A stretch of 58,133 bases of DNA from Mycobacterium lehmannii (GTDB taxonomy: Bacteria > Actinomycetota > Actinomycetes > Mycobacteriales > Mycobacteriaceae), in assembly GCF_002245535.1 (NCBI RefSeq), contig NZ_NKCN01000029.1, positions 1 through 58,133 of the forward strand. Direction: 5' to 3'. Under the pieces are notes generated by a model, which was not told the DNA's origin, did no database searches, and saw nothing but the letters and a program-made list of their open reading frames with translations. Shown here one piece after another: positions 25,194 to 34,262 of the stretch. Position 1 is the first letter of the stretch. Each line of letters opens with the position of its first letter. The position numbers and the translations under genes were made by a program.

Positions 25194-25712
25194 ATGCAGG
25201 CCTGGACCGCCCCGGCGGCCTTCGGACGCTCGGACTGCGAACGCATCGGCGACGCCATGCTTGGCCAACCCGTCCTCGCCCTCACCAGCCTGGCGTACGT
25301 CGCCGTGGGGATAGCCGTCCTGTGCTGGGCCATACGGGGCAGAGCGGTGCTGGCGGGAGCCGCAGGAGTGGCGCTGGTCGCCGTCGGCTTCGGCAGCTTC
25401 GTCTTCCACGGACCCCAGCCGCCCTGGGCGGGACCGGTACACGACTGGCCGATTGTCGCGCTTGCGGGGGTGTGTGTGATCGGGGTGATCGGCAGCGCGC
25501 GAGGGCGGCGCTCGGTGTGGGTCGCGGCTGCAGCGGTCTTCGCGCTCGGCCTGGCCGCCTATGCCGCCGGGCGCACGGGCTCGCCGCTGTGCCGGCCCGA
25601 CAGCCTGTGGCAGTACCACGGCCTCTGGCATGTGTTGTCGGGCGCCGCAGCGGGATTAGCCGCCTGGGCCATGATGCCCGCGCGTCAGTATCGTTCACGT
25701 CGATGCCGTTAG
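25194..25712 (+). CDS. Six-helix membrane protein of unknown function
   Basis: A 172-residue protein with about six membrane segments (LALTSLAYVAVGIAVLCWAI, AVLAGAAGVALVAVGFGSF and others). It has an N-terminal polar block with C-x-R (FGRSDCERIG) and conserved polar residues between helices (FHGPQPPWAGPVHDWPI, LWQYHGLWHVLSG). The His/Asp pattern near helix ends resembles ceramidase/CREST-type integral hydrolases, but I cannot confirm it. ATG 25194 is the likely start. It overlaps the ThrE-like gene by 10 bp. Confidence 0.65.
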   Translation: MQAWTAPAAFGRSDCERIGDAMLGQPVLALTSLAYVAVGIAVLCWAIRGRAVLAGAAGVALVAVGFGSFVFHGPQPPWAGPVHDWPIVALAGVCVIGVIGSARGRRSVWVAAAAVFALGLAAYAAGRTGSPLCRPDSLWQYHGLWHVLSGAAAGLAAWAMMPARQYRSRRCR

Positions 25713-27286
25713 ACCGAACACCGCGTGGCCGCGTCCGCCGCGGCTTACGCAATGCGCTGCGCGGCCCGCGCGATCCGGCGCCCGTCGCGGGTCAGCGGCG
25801 CCGCCGTTCCGACGGGATGGGCGACCTGCACACCCGCAAGGTGCTCGATCTGACGATCCGCCTCGCCGAGGTGATGCTGTCTTCGGGCTCGGGCACCGCC
25901 GACGTCGTCGCGACCGCCCAGGACGTCGCCCAGGCATACCGACTGACCGACTGTGTCGTCGACATCTTCGTCACCACCGTCATCGTGTCCGCTCTGCCGA
26001 CCGCGGACAGCCCGCCCGTTACCATCGTTCGAGCAGTGCACGCTCGGTCGACGGACTACACGCGACTGGGCGAACTCGACCGTCTGGTTCAGCGGATCAC
26101 CTCCGGCGGTGTGACGGTCGATCAAGCGCACGACGCGATGGACGAGTTGACCGAACGGCCGCACCCCTACCCACGGTGGCTCGCGACCGCGGGCTGGGCG
26201 GGTTTTGCGCTGGGCATCGCCATGCTTCTCGGCGGTGGCTGGTTGACCTGCATCCTGGCCGCAGTCACGTCGGGGGTCATCGACCAGGTGGGGCGGCGGC
26301 TGAATCGCTGGGGCACACCGTTCTTCTTCCAACACGTCGCGGGCGCGGCGATCGCGACCTCGGTCGCCGTGGCGGCTTTTCTGTATGCCGACATAGGACC
26401 GACGGTCATGGTGGCCACCGGCATCGTGGTGCTGCTGTCTGGTTTGACGTTCGTCGGCGCGATGCAGGACGCGGTGACCGGCTACATGCTCACTTCGGTC
26501 GCCCGGTTGGGGGAAGCGGTGCTGCTGACGTCGGGGATCGTGGTGGGCATCCTCGCCGGCCTGCAGATCGCCGAGATCGCCGGAGTGACCATCTCGCTGC
26601 ATGTCGATGCGACCGAATCGTTCATCGCGCCGAGCGGGGCGGTACGGATCGCGGTCGCGGTGTTCGGCGCGGCGCTGGCGGGCGCCTGCCTGACCGTGGC
26701 GAGCTATGCGCCGTTGCGGGCGATCCTCACCGCAGGGCTGGCAGCCGGACTCGCCGAGGCGGTTCTGATCGCCCTGGGCAACGCCGGGTTCGGTCAGGTG
26801 TTCGCGAGTGGTGCCGCCGCGGTCGGTGTCGGTCTCGTCGCCACGCTGATCTCGATCCGTCGACAAGCGCCTGCCTTGGTGACGGCCACGGCGGGCATCA
26901 TGCCGATGCTGCCGGGCCTGGCGGTGTTTCGCGCGGTGTTCTCCTTTGCCGTGGACGGCAACTTCGACAACGGAATCCGCCAGATGATGTCGGCGATCGC
27001 GATCGCGCTCGCCCTGGGCAGTGGCGTGGTCCTGGGTGAGTTCATCGGCTCGCCGCTGCGCTACCGGGCCGGCCGGATCGGCGACTTCATTCGCAAGGAA
27101 GGACCACCGGGGTTACGTCGTGCGGTGGGCCGCGTCGTGCACCTCGCTCCGGCCGAGGATCAACCGTCGGAGATCATCCCGCGCACGCGCAGTGTCGCGC
27201 TGCAACCGAAGCCGACAGGCGACGCCCAGGAAGAAACCGAGGACAGCGACGCGTCCGAACGCGATGAGAGCACCGAGCAATCGTAA
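25703..27286 (+). CDS. Threonine/serine exporter, ThrE family
   Basis: A 527-residue membrane protein. The cytoplasmic N-terminal domain has the family block LDLTIRLAEVMLSSGSGTADV and then VVDIFVTTVIVSA. About ten membrane helices follow in two halves (ThrE and ThrE_2 domains). The hydrophilic acidic tail (EETEDSDASERDESTEQS) is disordered. It exports threonine and serine in Corynebacterium; the substrate here is inferred from the family. ATG 25703 lies inside the end of the preceding membrane-protein gene, so the two are probably coupled. Confidence 0.87.
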   Translation: MPLDRTPRGRVRRGLRNALRGPRDPAPVAGQRRRRSDGMGDLHTRKVLDLTIRLAEVMLSSGSGTADVVATAQDVAQAYRLTDCVVDIFVTTVIVSALPTADSPPVTIVRAVHARSTDYTRLGELDRLVQRITSGGVTVDQAHDAMDELTERPHPYPRWLATAGWAGFALGIAMLLGGGWLTCILAAVTSGVIDQVGRRLNRWGTPFFFQHVAGAAIATSVAVAAFLYADIGPTVMVATGIVVLLSGLTFVGAMQDAVTGYMLTSVARLGEAVLLTSGIVVGILAGLQIAEIAGVTISLHVDATESFIAPSGAVRIAVAVFGAALAGACLTVASYAPLRAILTAGLAAGLAEAVLIALGNAGFGQVFASGAAAVGVGLVATLISIRRQAPALVTATAGIMPMLPGLAVFRAVFSFAVDGNFDNGIRQMMSAIAIALALGSGVVLGEFIGSPLRYRAGRIGDFIRKEGPPGLRRAVGRVVHLAPAEDQPSEIIPRTRSVALQPKPTGDAQEETEDSDASERDESTEQS

Positions 27287-27303
27287 ATACAGACGCGCCC
27301 TGG

Positions 27304-27331
27304 TTTGGCCGTAGCAAATGCAGGCTATAAA
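27304..27331 (+). promoter_or_regulatory. Promoter of the small secreted protein gene
   Basis: TATAAA (27326-27331) is close to a consensus -10 box; TTTGGC (27304-27309) lies 16 bp upstream as a weak -35. The gene starts at 27373 behind GGAGG. Confidence 0.5.
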
Positions 27332-27372
27332 TTCGAAGCATCGGATTCGCGACTACCGCTGGAGGCATGCTC

Positions 27373-27720
27373 ATGAGGTTTTCCAAGACCACGCTGGCTG
27401 CCATTGCAGGCGGACTGACAGCGACGACTCTAGGGCTGAGCGCTCCGGCAAGCGCCCAGCCGTCTCCACCGCCGCCCCCACCGCCGATGCTGGCCGCGGA
27501 GGCCCCCAATCCTTATGCACCGCCTCCGCCTGGTGTGGCTCCGCCGCCGGCGCGGCCGATGGCCGGGGAACCGGTTCCGTCGTGGGCACCGCGGAAGCCC
27601 GCTGAGTTCTGGCTCGGCGAGCCCGTCGTATGGCACTCCGGCTGGGGCGGACGCTGGGGCGTGTGGAAGAACGGCGCCTTCATCCACCTGTCGAAGAACC
27701 CGGTCACCGCCGGCGGCTGA
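27373..27720 (+). CDS. Small secreted proline-rich protein
   Basis: The protein has 115 residues. The signal peptide (RFSKTTLAAIAGGLTATT, cleavage near SAPASA) is followed by proline runs (PSPPPPPPPM, PPPPGVAPPP) and a compact C-terminal block with Trp residues (SWAPRKPAEFWLGEPVVW, GGRWGVWKNGAFIHLSKNP). ATG 27373 sits 7 nt after GGAGG; the alternative ATG 27367 is only one base from it and is less likely. It is exported and cell-wall associated by inference, with no known function. Confidence 0.75.
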   Translation: MRFSKTTLAAIAGGLTATTLGLSAPASAQPSPPPPPPPMLAAEAPNPYAPPPPGVAPPPARPMAGEPVPSWAPRKPAEFWLGEPVVWHSGWGGRWGVWKNGAFIHLSKNPVTAGG

Positions 27721-27730
27721 CCGCTACGGG

Positions 27731-28378
27731 TCAGCTCGAGGCGTCGAGGATCTTGATCGCGAAGATCAGTGAGTCGCCGGGCTGGATCCCCGCGGCGGGC
27801 TGACCTTCCGGGTAGCCGTCGGCAGACGTCATCGCCACGGCGACCGTCGACCCCACCTTTTGTCCGGCGATGGCCTTCTGGAAGCCGGGCACGACCCCGT
27901 CGAGCGGGAAGTCGACCGGCATGCCGCGCTCGTAGCTGTTGTCGAAAACGGACCCGTCGCGTCCGTTGACGCCCATGTAGCAGACGAAAACGGTGGCCGT
28001 CTCGGAGACGACCGGTCCGTCACCGGGCTTCAGCGTGTGCACCTGGGTTTCGGACACGCTGAACGGCGGCTGCACGTTGATCAGCGGTGCCGTCGCGTCG
28101 GTGGATCCGGTGACGGCGACGCTTCCGGTGTCGCCGTTGAGGGTCCACTCGGGGGTGCCACCGAACTGCGGCGGAGCCGTCGGGCACATCGCGCTGGCGG
28201 GATCGCCCGTCTCGGCGGGTGGGGGAATGAACTCGTCGGCCAGAGAGGACGTGCTCGTCGAGGAGGTCGTGGTAGTCGATGACGCTTCCGTGTCCGAGCC
28301 GCACGCGGCAAGAGCCAGAACCATCGATGCGGTGCAGGCGATCAGTCCGACAGGAAGAGACACACGCGAGGAATTCAC
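27731..28378 (-). CDS. FKBP-type peptidyl-prolyl isomerase lipoprotein
   Basis: The protein has 215 residues. The lipobox LAAC (C26) marks it as a lipoprotein, and a Ser/Thr-rich linker follows. The FKBP fold is in the C-terminal half, with GSVFDNSYERGMPVDFPLDGVVPGFQKAIAGQKVGS and the GDSLIFAIKIL strand. It catalyses prolyl isomerisation of exported proteins at the outer face of the membrane. GTG 28378 was chosen because the signal sequence starts there; the longer frame upstream is not signal-like. It is convergent with the secreted-protein gene. Confidence 0.87.
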   Translation of the reverse strand: MNSSRVSLPVGLIACTASMVLALAACGSDTEASSTTTTSSTSTSSLADEFIPPPAETGDPASAMCPTAPPQFGGTPEWTLNGDTGSVAVTGSTDATAPLINVQPPFSVSETQVHTLKPGDGPVVSETATVFVCYMGVNGRDGSVFDNSYERGMPVDFPLDGVVPGFQKAIAGQKVGSTVAVAMTSADGYPEGQPAAGIQPGDSLIFAIKILDASS

Positions 28379-28547
28379 GGTCGCCACGCTACAGACAGCG
28401 GCGCTGACGGCGCTCCGGTGGTCCGTGGGGGTCTGACCGCGGATGTGCGTTCTGATACGGCTGGCACTGCGCGTCGCGGATGAAACCGCACTCTCGGCCG
28501 CTCTCTGTGCGACGGTAGCGGGATACAGCCTGCCGAAGAGGGGCGCG

Positions 28548-29888
28548 ATGGCGACGCGAGCAGCGGTCGTGTGTGGAGCGAGCATCGGGGGGCTGCTCGC
28601 TGCGAGAGTGCTGGCAGACGCGTACGACTCGGTGACCGTCGTGGAACGCGACAGGCTGCCCGTCGACGTGTCGCATCGCACCGGCGTGCCTCAGAGTCAC
28701 CACCTGCACATGATGACCAGTGCGGGTTTGAAGATCCTCGAGGAGATGTTCCCCGGCGCCACGAAGGAGTTGAAAGCGGCGGGCGCACCGATCATCGACA
28801 CGAACACCCTGTCGGCGGTGTACATCGAGGTCCGTGGGCATGCGCTGTGTCGGACGGCAGCATTGGCCGACCCTGACGCGATGCCTGTGCAACCGGCGAG
28901 TAGGCCGCTGCTGGAATCCGTTGTTCGCGAACGGGTTCACGCACTGTCCAACGTCACGGTGCTCGACGGCCACGACGTTGTCGAGCCCGTGGTGAGCGAT
29001 CGTGCGGTACGCGGTGTTCGTATCAGCGACGGCGCTGGTTCACGGCGGCAGACGTTGCCCGCCGATCTCGTGGTCGACGCGACGGGACGCTCGGCGCGTA
29101 CACCGGCCTTCCTTGCGGCGCATGGCTTCACACGCCCCGTCGAGCGGTCGTATCGGGTACAGCTCAGCTACGCCAGTCAGCTGTTTCGCATGACGCCGGG
29201 GGCGCTGGACGACAAGGTGGTGTTCGTCAGTCCGACGCTGCAACGTCCAACTGGCGTCGGAATGCTCGCCTACGAGAACGACACCATGATCGTGACGCTG
29301 ATCGGTGTCGCTGGACACAGGCTGCCCACCGAACTGCCGGGGGTGTTGGCCGCCGTGGCCGAATGCGTGCCCCCGCATATCGGCGCAGCGCTTCACGACG
29401 CCGAACCGCTGGGGGAGACGCATCATCGCCAGTTCCCGACCAGCATGTGGCGTCGCTACGACAGGATGTCCCCATTTCCTCACGGGCTGTTGGTGATTGG
29501 GGACGCGGTGTGTAGCTTGAACCCGATGTACGGCCAGGGCATGACATCGGCGCTGATGCAGGCTCGCAGCCTTCGACAGACCCTTGCCTCCAACGGTGAA
29601 CCGTCGAGTCAGGCGTACTTTCGCGATGTTGCACGGCGGCTGGCTCCTCTTTGGTGGGCCAACCGGCTCAACGACTTCGGTTTCACCCCGGCGAGTGGAT
29701 GGAGATCGTGGCCGCAGCGGGCGTTCAACGGCTACACCACCGCCTATATGGCCGCCGCGTCGACAGACATGGCGCTCGCCGAGACGTTCCTCCGCACGCT
29801 GCAAGGCGTGGACCCCGGGACGAGCCTTATGCGCCCTAGGCATGTCGCGCGGGTCATCGGTCACGCACGGCAGCGCTCTCGTCAGTAG
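28548..29888 (+). CDS. FAD-dependent monooxygenase/oxidoreductase
   Basis: A 446-residue flavoprotein. The FAD-binding N-terminus is AAVVCGASIGGLLAARVLAD, the family block is VPQSHHLHMM, and the second FAD motif is LLVIGDAVCSLNPMYGQGMTSA. These are features of PHBH-fold hydroxylases related to geranylgeranyl reductase and squalene epoxidase. The substrate is unknown. ATG 28548 follows GAAGAGGGG. The gene ends 7 bp inside the convergent metallo-hydrolase gene. Reading further upstream adds no FAD motif, so the ATG is well supported. Confidence 0.85.
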   Translation: MATRAAVVCGASIGGLLAARVLADAYDSVTVVERDRLPVDVSHRTGVPQSHHLHMMTSAGLKILEEMFPGATKELKAAGAPIIDTNTLSAVYIEVRGHALCRTAALADPDAMPVQPASRPLLESVVRERVHALSNVTVLDGHDVVEPVVSDRAVRGVRISDGAGSRRQTLPADLVVDATGRSARTPAFLAAHGFTRPVERSYRVQLSYASQLFRMTPGALDDKVVFVSPTLQRPTGVGMLAYENDTMIVTLIGVAGHRLPTELPGVLAAVAECVPPHIGAALHDAEPLGETHHRQFPTSMWRRYDRMSPFPHGLLVIGDAVCSLNPMYGQGMTSALMQARSLRQTLASNGEPSSQAYFRDVARRLAPLWWANRLNDFGFTPASGWRSWPQRAFNGYTTAYMAAASTDMALAETFLRTLQGVDPGTSLMRPRHVARVIGHARQRSRQ

Positions 29889-30796
29889 TCCCAGACGGTC
29901 GGCACGCAACGGAAGACGTCGCCGGCGGTCGCGACTCGACAGACCGATGGGAACGGCAGATGAGTGGCCACCAAGGACTCACCGGTCGCCGCCAGCTCCC
30001 GCAGAAGTTCGATCCGCACGCGTGTTGACTCCTCTGGATCATGTTCGAATCCGTTGTGCCACTCCGGATTATCGAATCCAGGGGCGAACACGGCATCACC
30101 GGCGAACGTCAGCCGGTCACCGCCGGAGTCGAGGCGGACGATGGCATGACCCGGGGTGTGACCTCCGGTGCGGACGACGAGCACTCCGGGCGCCAGTTCG
30201 TACTCCGTCTCGAAGGTGCGCATGTGACCGCGGTACTCGTCCAGGAAACGTGAGGCTATCGACCGGAGCGCGTCCGGAACGGGAGCGGGCATGTCGGTGT
30301 GGGAGAAGTCGGGCGCCTCCCAGAACTCGGCCTCAGCGGCCGCAACGTGGACTTGCAGGTCAGGACGCAGCCGTTCCTTCAGGCCCTTCGTGAGCAGTCC
30401 GCCCACGTGGTCCATATGCAGGTGGGTGAGCACCACGTCGGTCACCGCCGAGGGATCGATACCGGCTGCTTCCAGACGACGGACGGTCTGCCCGGCCCGC
30501 GGAAAGTCCGGGAACTCCACGCCGAGCCCGGCGTCGACCAGGATGGTCCGACCCCCGGTGCGTACGACGACAACGTTGAGTGGCCAGGCGAGCACGTCTC
30601 TGGGAAGGAACCGGTCGTCGAGCCAGCTCCCGAACTCGGTCGGGTCGGCATTGGTCGCCATGGTCCTGGCCGTGATCGGTAACACGCCATCGCTGATCAC
30701 CAGCACCTCGATGTCGCCGACCTGCACCGCGTACCTCGACGGAACCAACTCGTCGACGTTCGTCGTACCCAAATCCGAGATGCTCTCCACGCTCAT
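29882..30796 (-). CDS. Metallo-beta-lactamase-fold hydrolase (lactonase-like)
   Basis: A 304-residue enzyme with a complete dinuclear site: H125-x-H127-x-D129-H130 in LTHLHMDHVGG, a histidine in GGHTPGHAIV, an aspartate in TFAGDAVF and a late histidine in VATHLPFPS. The arrangement is that of AiiA-type lactonases and related hydrolases. ATG 30796 is preceded by a perfect AGGAGG with a 6-nt spacer. Unlike the degenerate paralogue at 1181-1840, this one should be active. The natural substrate is unknown. Confidence 0.85.
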   Translation of the reverse strand: MSVESISDLGTTNVDELVPSRYAVQVGDIEVLVISDGVLPITARTMATNADPTEFGSWLDDRFLPRDVLAWPLNVVVVRTGGRTILVDAGLGVEFPDFPRAGQTVRRLEAAGIDPSAVTDVVLTHLHMDHVGGLLTKGLKERLRPDLQVHVAAAEAEFWEAPDFSHTDMPAPVPDALRSIASRFLDEYRGHMRTFETEYELAPGVLVVRTGGHTPGHAIVRLDSGGDRLTFAGDAVFAPGFDNPEWHNGFEHDPEESTRVRIELLRELAATGESLVATHLPFPSVCRVATAGDVFRCVPTVWDY

Positions 30797-30966
30797 GGCT
30801 GTCCTCCTGAGGGCGTTACCGAATATCACCTGTCATTTCTGGAGAACGCCCTCAGATGACGCGATTTATCCATCCGGGACCGAGGAACTTTCGTCGTGCC
30901 CCAAAAAGGTTCGACTGCCGGAGTGACGGTTACATGTAGGAGTTATGGCGTCGAACAGGGATCGCC

Positions 30967-31065
30967 ATGGTCACGCGCACCTTCGGGTGGCGGACCACCT
31001 TGACCACCGCGGTCATGGTGATGGCCGCCGGGTTGCTGGGGGCGACTTGCCCCAGTGTTTCGTGA
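30967..31065 (+). pseudogene. Truncated signal-peptide-like ORF (32 aa)
   Basis: ATG 30967 to TGA 31063-31065 encodes a near-ideal Sec signal (MVTRTFGWRTTLTTAVMVMA, then AGLLGATCPSVS). It stops just where a mature protein should begin. A second overlapping frame from ATG 30945, preceded by TAGGAG, reads into charged sequence. It is most simply the 5' end of a deleted exported-protein gene. The rest of 30797-31086 holds no other convincing gene. Confidence 0.4.
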
Positions 31066-31086
31066 TCGGTTGAGTCACAGGCGATG

Positions 31087-31914
31087 TCAGCGTGGCGCAG
31101 TGACGACCAGTTCGTGGTCTCCGGCGGCCCAAGCGGATTCGAACACGTCGGTGGTCACGTGCTCGCCCTTGGTGTCGTCGCCGCCGCTGTCGCCGAGATA
31201 GACGGCGTCGTTGTCGTAATCGATGGCGGCGACGGTGACCAGGTGACCGCATCCCGTCCGGTCGCCGTCGCCATCCCAGATGGTGTCGGAGTTCACGCAC
31301 ACAATCGCTTGCCGTCCATCACCCAGATAGTCCGCCAACGCGTCCATTCCGGTGGCGAGTCCACCCTTGGCGGCCGTGTCGTCATTCGTGTAGTCGGCTT
31401 TGATTCCGTAATGCTTGAGCAGAAGCAGAAGATCGGTCGTGCAGGTGCCATGGCCGACACCGCCGTCACTGGGATCGACGCTCTCGTCATACACCGGCTC
31501 ACCCGGGTCGCACTCGCTCGGAGTTTTGGCCGCGAGATCGATGATCTCCCGTTCAGTGGGCGGTGCTCCGGTGATCTCGCCGACCACCATGCGGGTGGCC
31601 ATCAACCCGCAGTCGCTTTCGGTCTGTTGCTCCCAAAAGTGAAGGGCGGCCGCAGGATCTCCGTAGACGCCGCCCGTGATCTCGGGCTGGCCATCGCCGT
31701 CCTCGTCTTTGACGATCGGTTGAGCCTGTTGATCTTCTGGATTCGCCTCAGCTTGTTGAGCCGCCGTGGATTGGTCGGCTGTTGCCGCCGGGGTCTCGTC
31801 GGGCTCTGTGCCACTACCACCACCGCAGGCGGCCCCGGCAACGACGATCAGGCTGGCGATTACGGTTGCGGCGAAGGCCTTCCGGCTTCTTTCGCTTCGC
31901 TGGCAAAGTGGCAC
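31087..31914 (-). CDS. C39-like papain-fold lipoprotein
   Basis: The protein has 275 residues. The lipobox AGAAC (C30) is followed by an acidic, Gln/Ala-rich linker containing DEDGDGQPE, which resembles an EF-hand/dockerin Ca2+ loop. The C-terminal domain has the nucleophile context QQTESDCGLMATRMV, the histidine block CGHLVTVAAIDYDND and the acid strand VYLGDSGG, the order expected for a C39-type cysteine peptidase. I infer an extracytoplasmic thiol peptidase or a binding pseudo-peptidase. GTG 31914 is the only start that keeps the signal sequence. No transporter or substrate gene lies nearby. Confidence 0.72.
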   Translation of the reverse strand: MPLCQRSERSRKAFAATVIASLIVVAGAACGGGSGTEPDETPAATADQSTAAQQAEANPEDQQAQPIVKDEDGDGQPEITGGVYGDPAAALHFWEQQTESDCGLMATRMVVGEITGAPPTEREIIDLAAKTPSECDPGEPVYDESVDPSDGGVGHGTCTTDLLLLLKHYGIKADYTNDDTAAKGGLATGMDALADYLGDGRQAIVCVNSDTIWDGDGDRTGCGHLVTVAAIDYDNDAVYLGDSGGDDTKGEHVTTDVFESAWAAGDHELVVTAPR

Positions 31915-32047
31915 CTCGCGAAGTTAGCAGACGCCTGTGTGTTCTCTGGGCATTATTGACGCGCCTGTCGCGAACCTCGAGGTAACCATCCGCTAACTGC
32001 AACGACCTCATAGATCCGGGCGTTCCTCGCCGGACGGGTGGAAATCA

Positions 32048-32695
32048 TCACGCGGTGCCGCGCGGTTGTCGCCTGTCGTCCATCGACAACGAGGTCATTC
32101 GTGGATAGAGGATCGCTGGGCCGAGCCATCGAGTCACGAACCCACGCAGTGCGGCATCTTTGCGAATCGCCTGCCCAGGATCAGTCAGCATGGACTGCAC
32201 TGTGCGCAAGGTCATTTCGGCCAGCTCTTCGAGAGCGGTGCTGTCGAAGCCGTGAAGCTGCCAATCGACATCCAGCCGATGGAAAAACGTCAGGCAGAAT
32301 GACTTCGCCGTGTCGGAGGTCAACGAGGTGACCGCTTCGCCGTCCTGTCGCCGGGCCAGTAGGCCCTCCAGCTGAGGATCGCCGGTGAGGGTCTCGAGTG
32401 CGAACGACACGCATTCGACGACCGCAGTGACCGGGTCGTTGACACCCCTGACGTGGTCGACGACCTGATCGATGAAACCATCCACGGCCCGCATCGCGCT
32501 GGCGATCAGTAACGCGTCAGCATTGGGGAAGTAGCGGTACACCGTTTGCCGTGTGACCCCGAGTCTGCGGGCGACGTCAGCAAGGCGTAACGCTGGTCCG
32601 TGCTCAGCGACTACTTCGTCCACCGCGTCCAGGATGCGGGTAATCGCTTCCTCGTCTGAGCTGGGTGTGGCGCCTGCCCAGCCGCGGCTACGCAT
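32048..32695 (-). CDS. TetR-family regulator cotranscribed with a P450
   Basis: A 215-residue TetR protein. The helix-turn-helix lies near residues 35-65 (LRLADVARRLGVTRQTVYRYFPNADALL). The ligand domain ends without a known signature. ATG 32695 overlaps the last 8 bp of the P450 gene, so both are made from one message. It probably controls the P450 promoter at 33979-34008, where a short palindrome sits between the -35 and -10 boxes. The first possible start (TTG 32707) is less likely. Confidence 0.85.
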   Translation of the reverse strand: MRSRGWAGATPSSDEEAITRILDAVDEVVAEHGPALRLADVARRLGVTRQTVYRYFPNADALLIASAMRAVDGFIDQVVDHVRGVNDPVTAVVECVSFALETLTGDPQLEGLLARRQDGEAVTSLTSDTAKSFCLTFFHRLDVDWQLHGFDSTALEELAEMTLRTVQSMLTDPGQAIRKDAALRGFVTRWLGPAILYPRMTSLSMDDRRQPRGTA

Positions 32696-33941
32696 GCGCT
32701 GTCGCAATCGCTGCGCTGGTGAATTCGATCGGAAGTGTGAGCGGACCAGTCATTCCCAACAGGGATTTCCACGGCGCCGGACCGACGCGGCGGGGTGCAT
32801 CGAGACGGCGGGTGAGGACCACAAGTGCCTCCGCCAGCTCGCGGCGCGCGAGGTTGGCTCCCAGACAGTAGTGGGCACCACCGCCGAAAGTCAGAATCGG
32901 GGGTACGTCTTTGCGGGTGATGTCAAACCGCTCGGCATCGCGATAGATCGCTGGATCACGGTTGGCCGCAAAGGTGTTCACCAGTATGAAGGTGCCTGCC
33001 GGGAACAGGTAGCCACCGAACTCGGCATCCTCGGTCGCGGCCCGTGGCACGATACTGGCCGCCGGTGAGTGTCGCATGCTCTCCTCGACAGCCTGCATCG
33101 CAAGCTCCGGTCGGTCGCGCAGCATCATCCATTGATCGGGGTGCTCGCAGAGCACCTGGACCGACGCGGCCAGTTGATTCCGCGTGGTGTCCGTTCCGGC
33201 CATCAGGAAGCCGGCCACCAGCATGCGGAGTTCGTCGAGATTCAGGCGGTCGCCGTCGCTTTCGGCGCGGATGAGTTCGGAGAGCAGATCATCGGTGAGG
33301 CTGCTTCGACGGGCGGCGACCATGTCGTCGACGTAAGCGTCCAGTTCGCCCCACGCCCGCATAATCGCGGACTCGTCGAAGTTGGCGTCGGGCTGGAAGT
33401 TGAGGGCCTTGAAGACCTCCTCAGTCCAATCTGCGAACAGGCGCCAATCCTCCCGGGGCGCACCGATGAGCGCGCACATGATCGGAGTGGGGTAGGGGCG
33501 CGCGATGTCGGTCACGACGTCGCACCGTCCGGCGTCCGCCACTCGATCGATCAGCCCGTTCACCACTTCCTGGATGGTGACTTGAAGACGCGATGTCGCC
33601 CGCGGCGTGAACGCCTTGGACACGAGTTTGCGTAGGCGCATATGAGGTGCGCCTTCCAGCCCCAGGAGGCTGTTCGCCATCTTGTCGAACAAGGGACCCG
33701 ACGTGATGCCCTGCGAGGCCAGAGTAATGCCGGGCGGAAGCCGAAATCTGCTGTCGCGCAGGATCTCGCGGGAAAGTTCATATGACAGGATTTCCGGCCC
33801 GAAGGGGCCGATGGCGATGGGTGCACGTGCCTGCGCCGCTCGGACATCCTCGAGGATGTCGTGCGGTGTCGCGGTGAGGCCGTAGTCGAAGGAAGGGAGG
33901 CCCGCATCGAAGACATTGGAAGCGGCGCTGGTCACGGTCAT
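32688..33941 (-). CDS. Cytochrome P450 monooxygenase
   Basis: A 417-residue soluble bacterial P450. Marks in order: the oxygen-binding I-helix AGFLMAGTDTTRNQLA, the E-x-x-R motif in EESMRHSP, and the haem loop FGGGAHYCLGANLARREL with cysteine C359. It uses O2 and reduced ferredoxin to hydroxylate an unknown substrate; no ferredoxin or reductase gene is adjacent. A good promoter (TTGACA-18-TACGCT) lies upstream, and the tetR gene overlaps its 3' end. The organisation is that of an inducible catabolic or detoxification P450. Confidence 0.93.
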   Translation of the reverse strand: MTVTSAASNVFDAGLPSFDYGLTATPHDILEDVRAAQARAPIAIGPFGPEILSYELSREILRDSRFRLPPGITLASQGITSGPLFDKMANSLLGLEGAPHMRLRKLVSKAFTPRATSRLQVTIQEVVNGLIDRVADAGRCDVVTDIARPYPTPIMCALIGAPREDWRLFADWTEEVFKALNFQPDANFDESAIMRAWGELDAYVDDMVAARRSSLTDDLLSELIRAESDGDRLNLDELRMLVAGFLMAGTDTTRNQLAASVQVLCEHPDQWMMLRDRPELAMQAVEESMRHSPAASIVPRAATEDAEFGGYLFPAGTFILVNTFAANRDPAIYRDAERFDITRKDVPPILTFGGGAHYCLGANLARRELAEALVVLTRRLDAPRRVGPAPWKSLLGMTGPLTLPIEFTSAAIATAHA

Positions 33942-33978
33942 CAGAAGCGACTTTCACGAGTTAGACGTTTTGTTTCGA

Positions 33979-34008
33979 AGCGTATGACCATCACCGGATC
34001 GGTGTCAA
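33979..34008 (-). promoter_or_regulatory. P450-tetR promoter with palindrome in the spacer
   Basis: On the minus strand, TTGACA (34008-34003) and TACGCT (33984-33979) are 18 bp apart. The palindrome CACCG-GAT-CGGTG (33992-34004) lies between them and overlaps the -35 end. This is the natural place for autoregulation by the TetR protein of the operon. Confidence 0.55.
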
Positions 34009-34262
34009 TGTAGGGAGCGTTTTACGAGGCAGATGCGAGCTTCAGGCGAGATAGATCATACGAATAGCGCCTAAGCGTCTTAACATGTCGTCGCGGCACC
34101 CGGCTCCAACTGCCCTCACGCCGGTCACCGCAGTGGGGTGGTGACTCGTTTTTGGCTACGACGGCGCCGCTCTAGAAGGTGTTTGCTGCCGTTGGCTCGA
34201 CAGGCTTGTCGGCAACGTGCGGAAGTAGCTTCGATACTCGGCCGCGGGCGGAGAATTGATCC

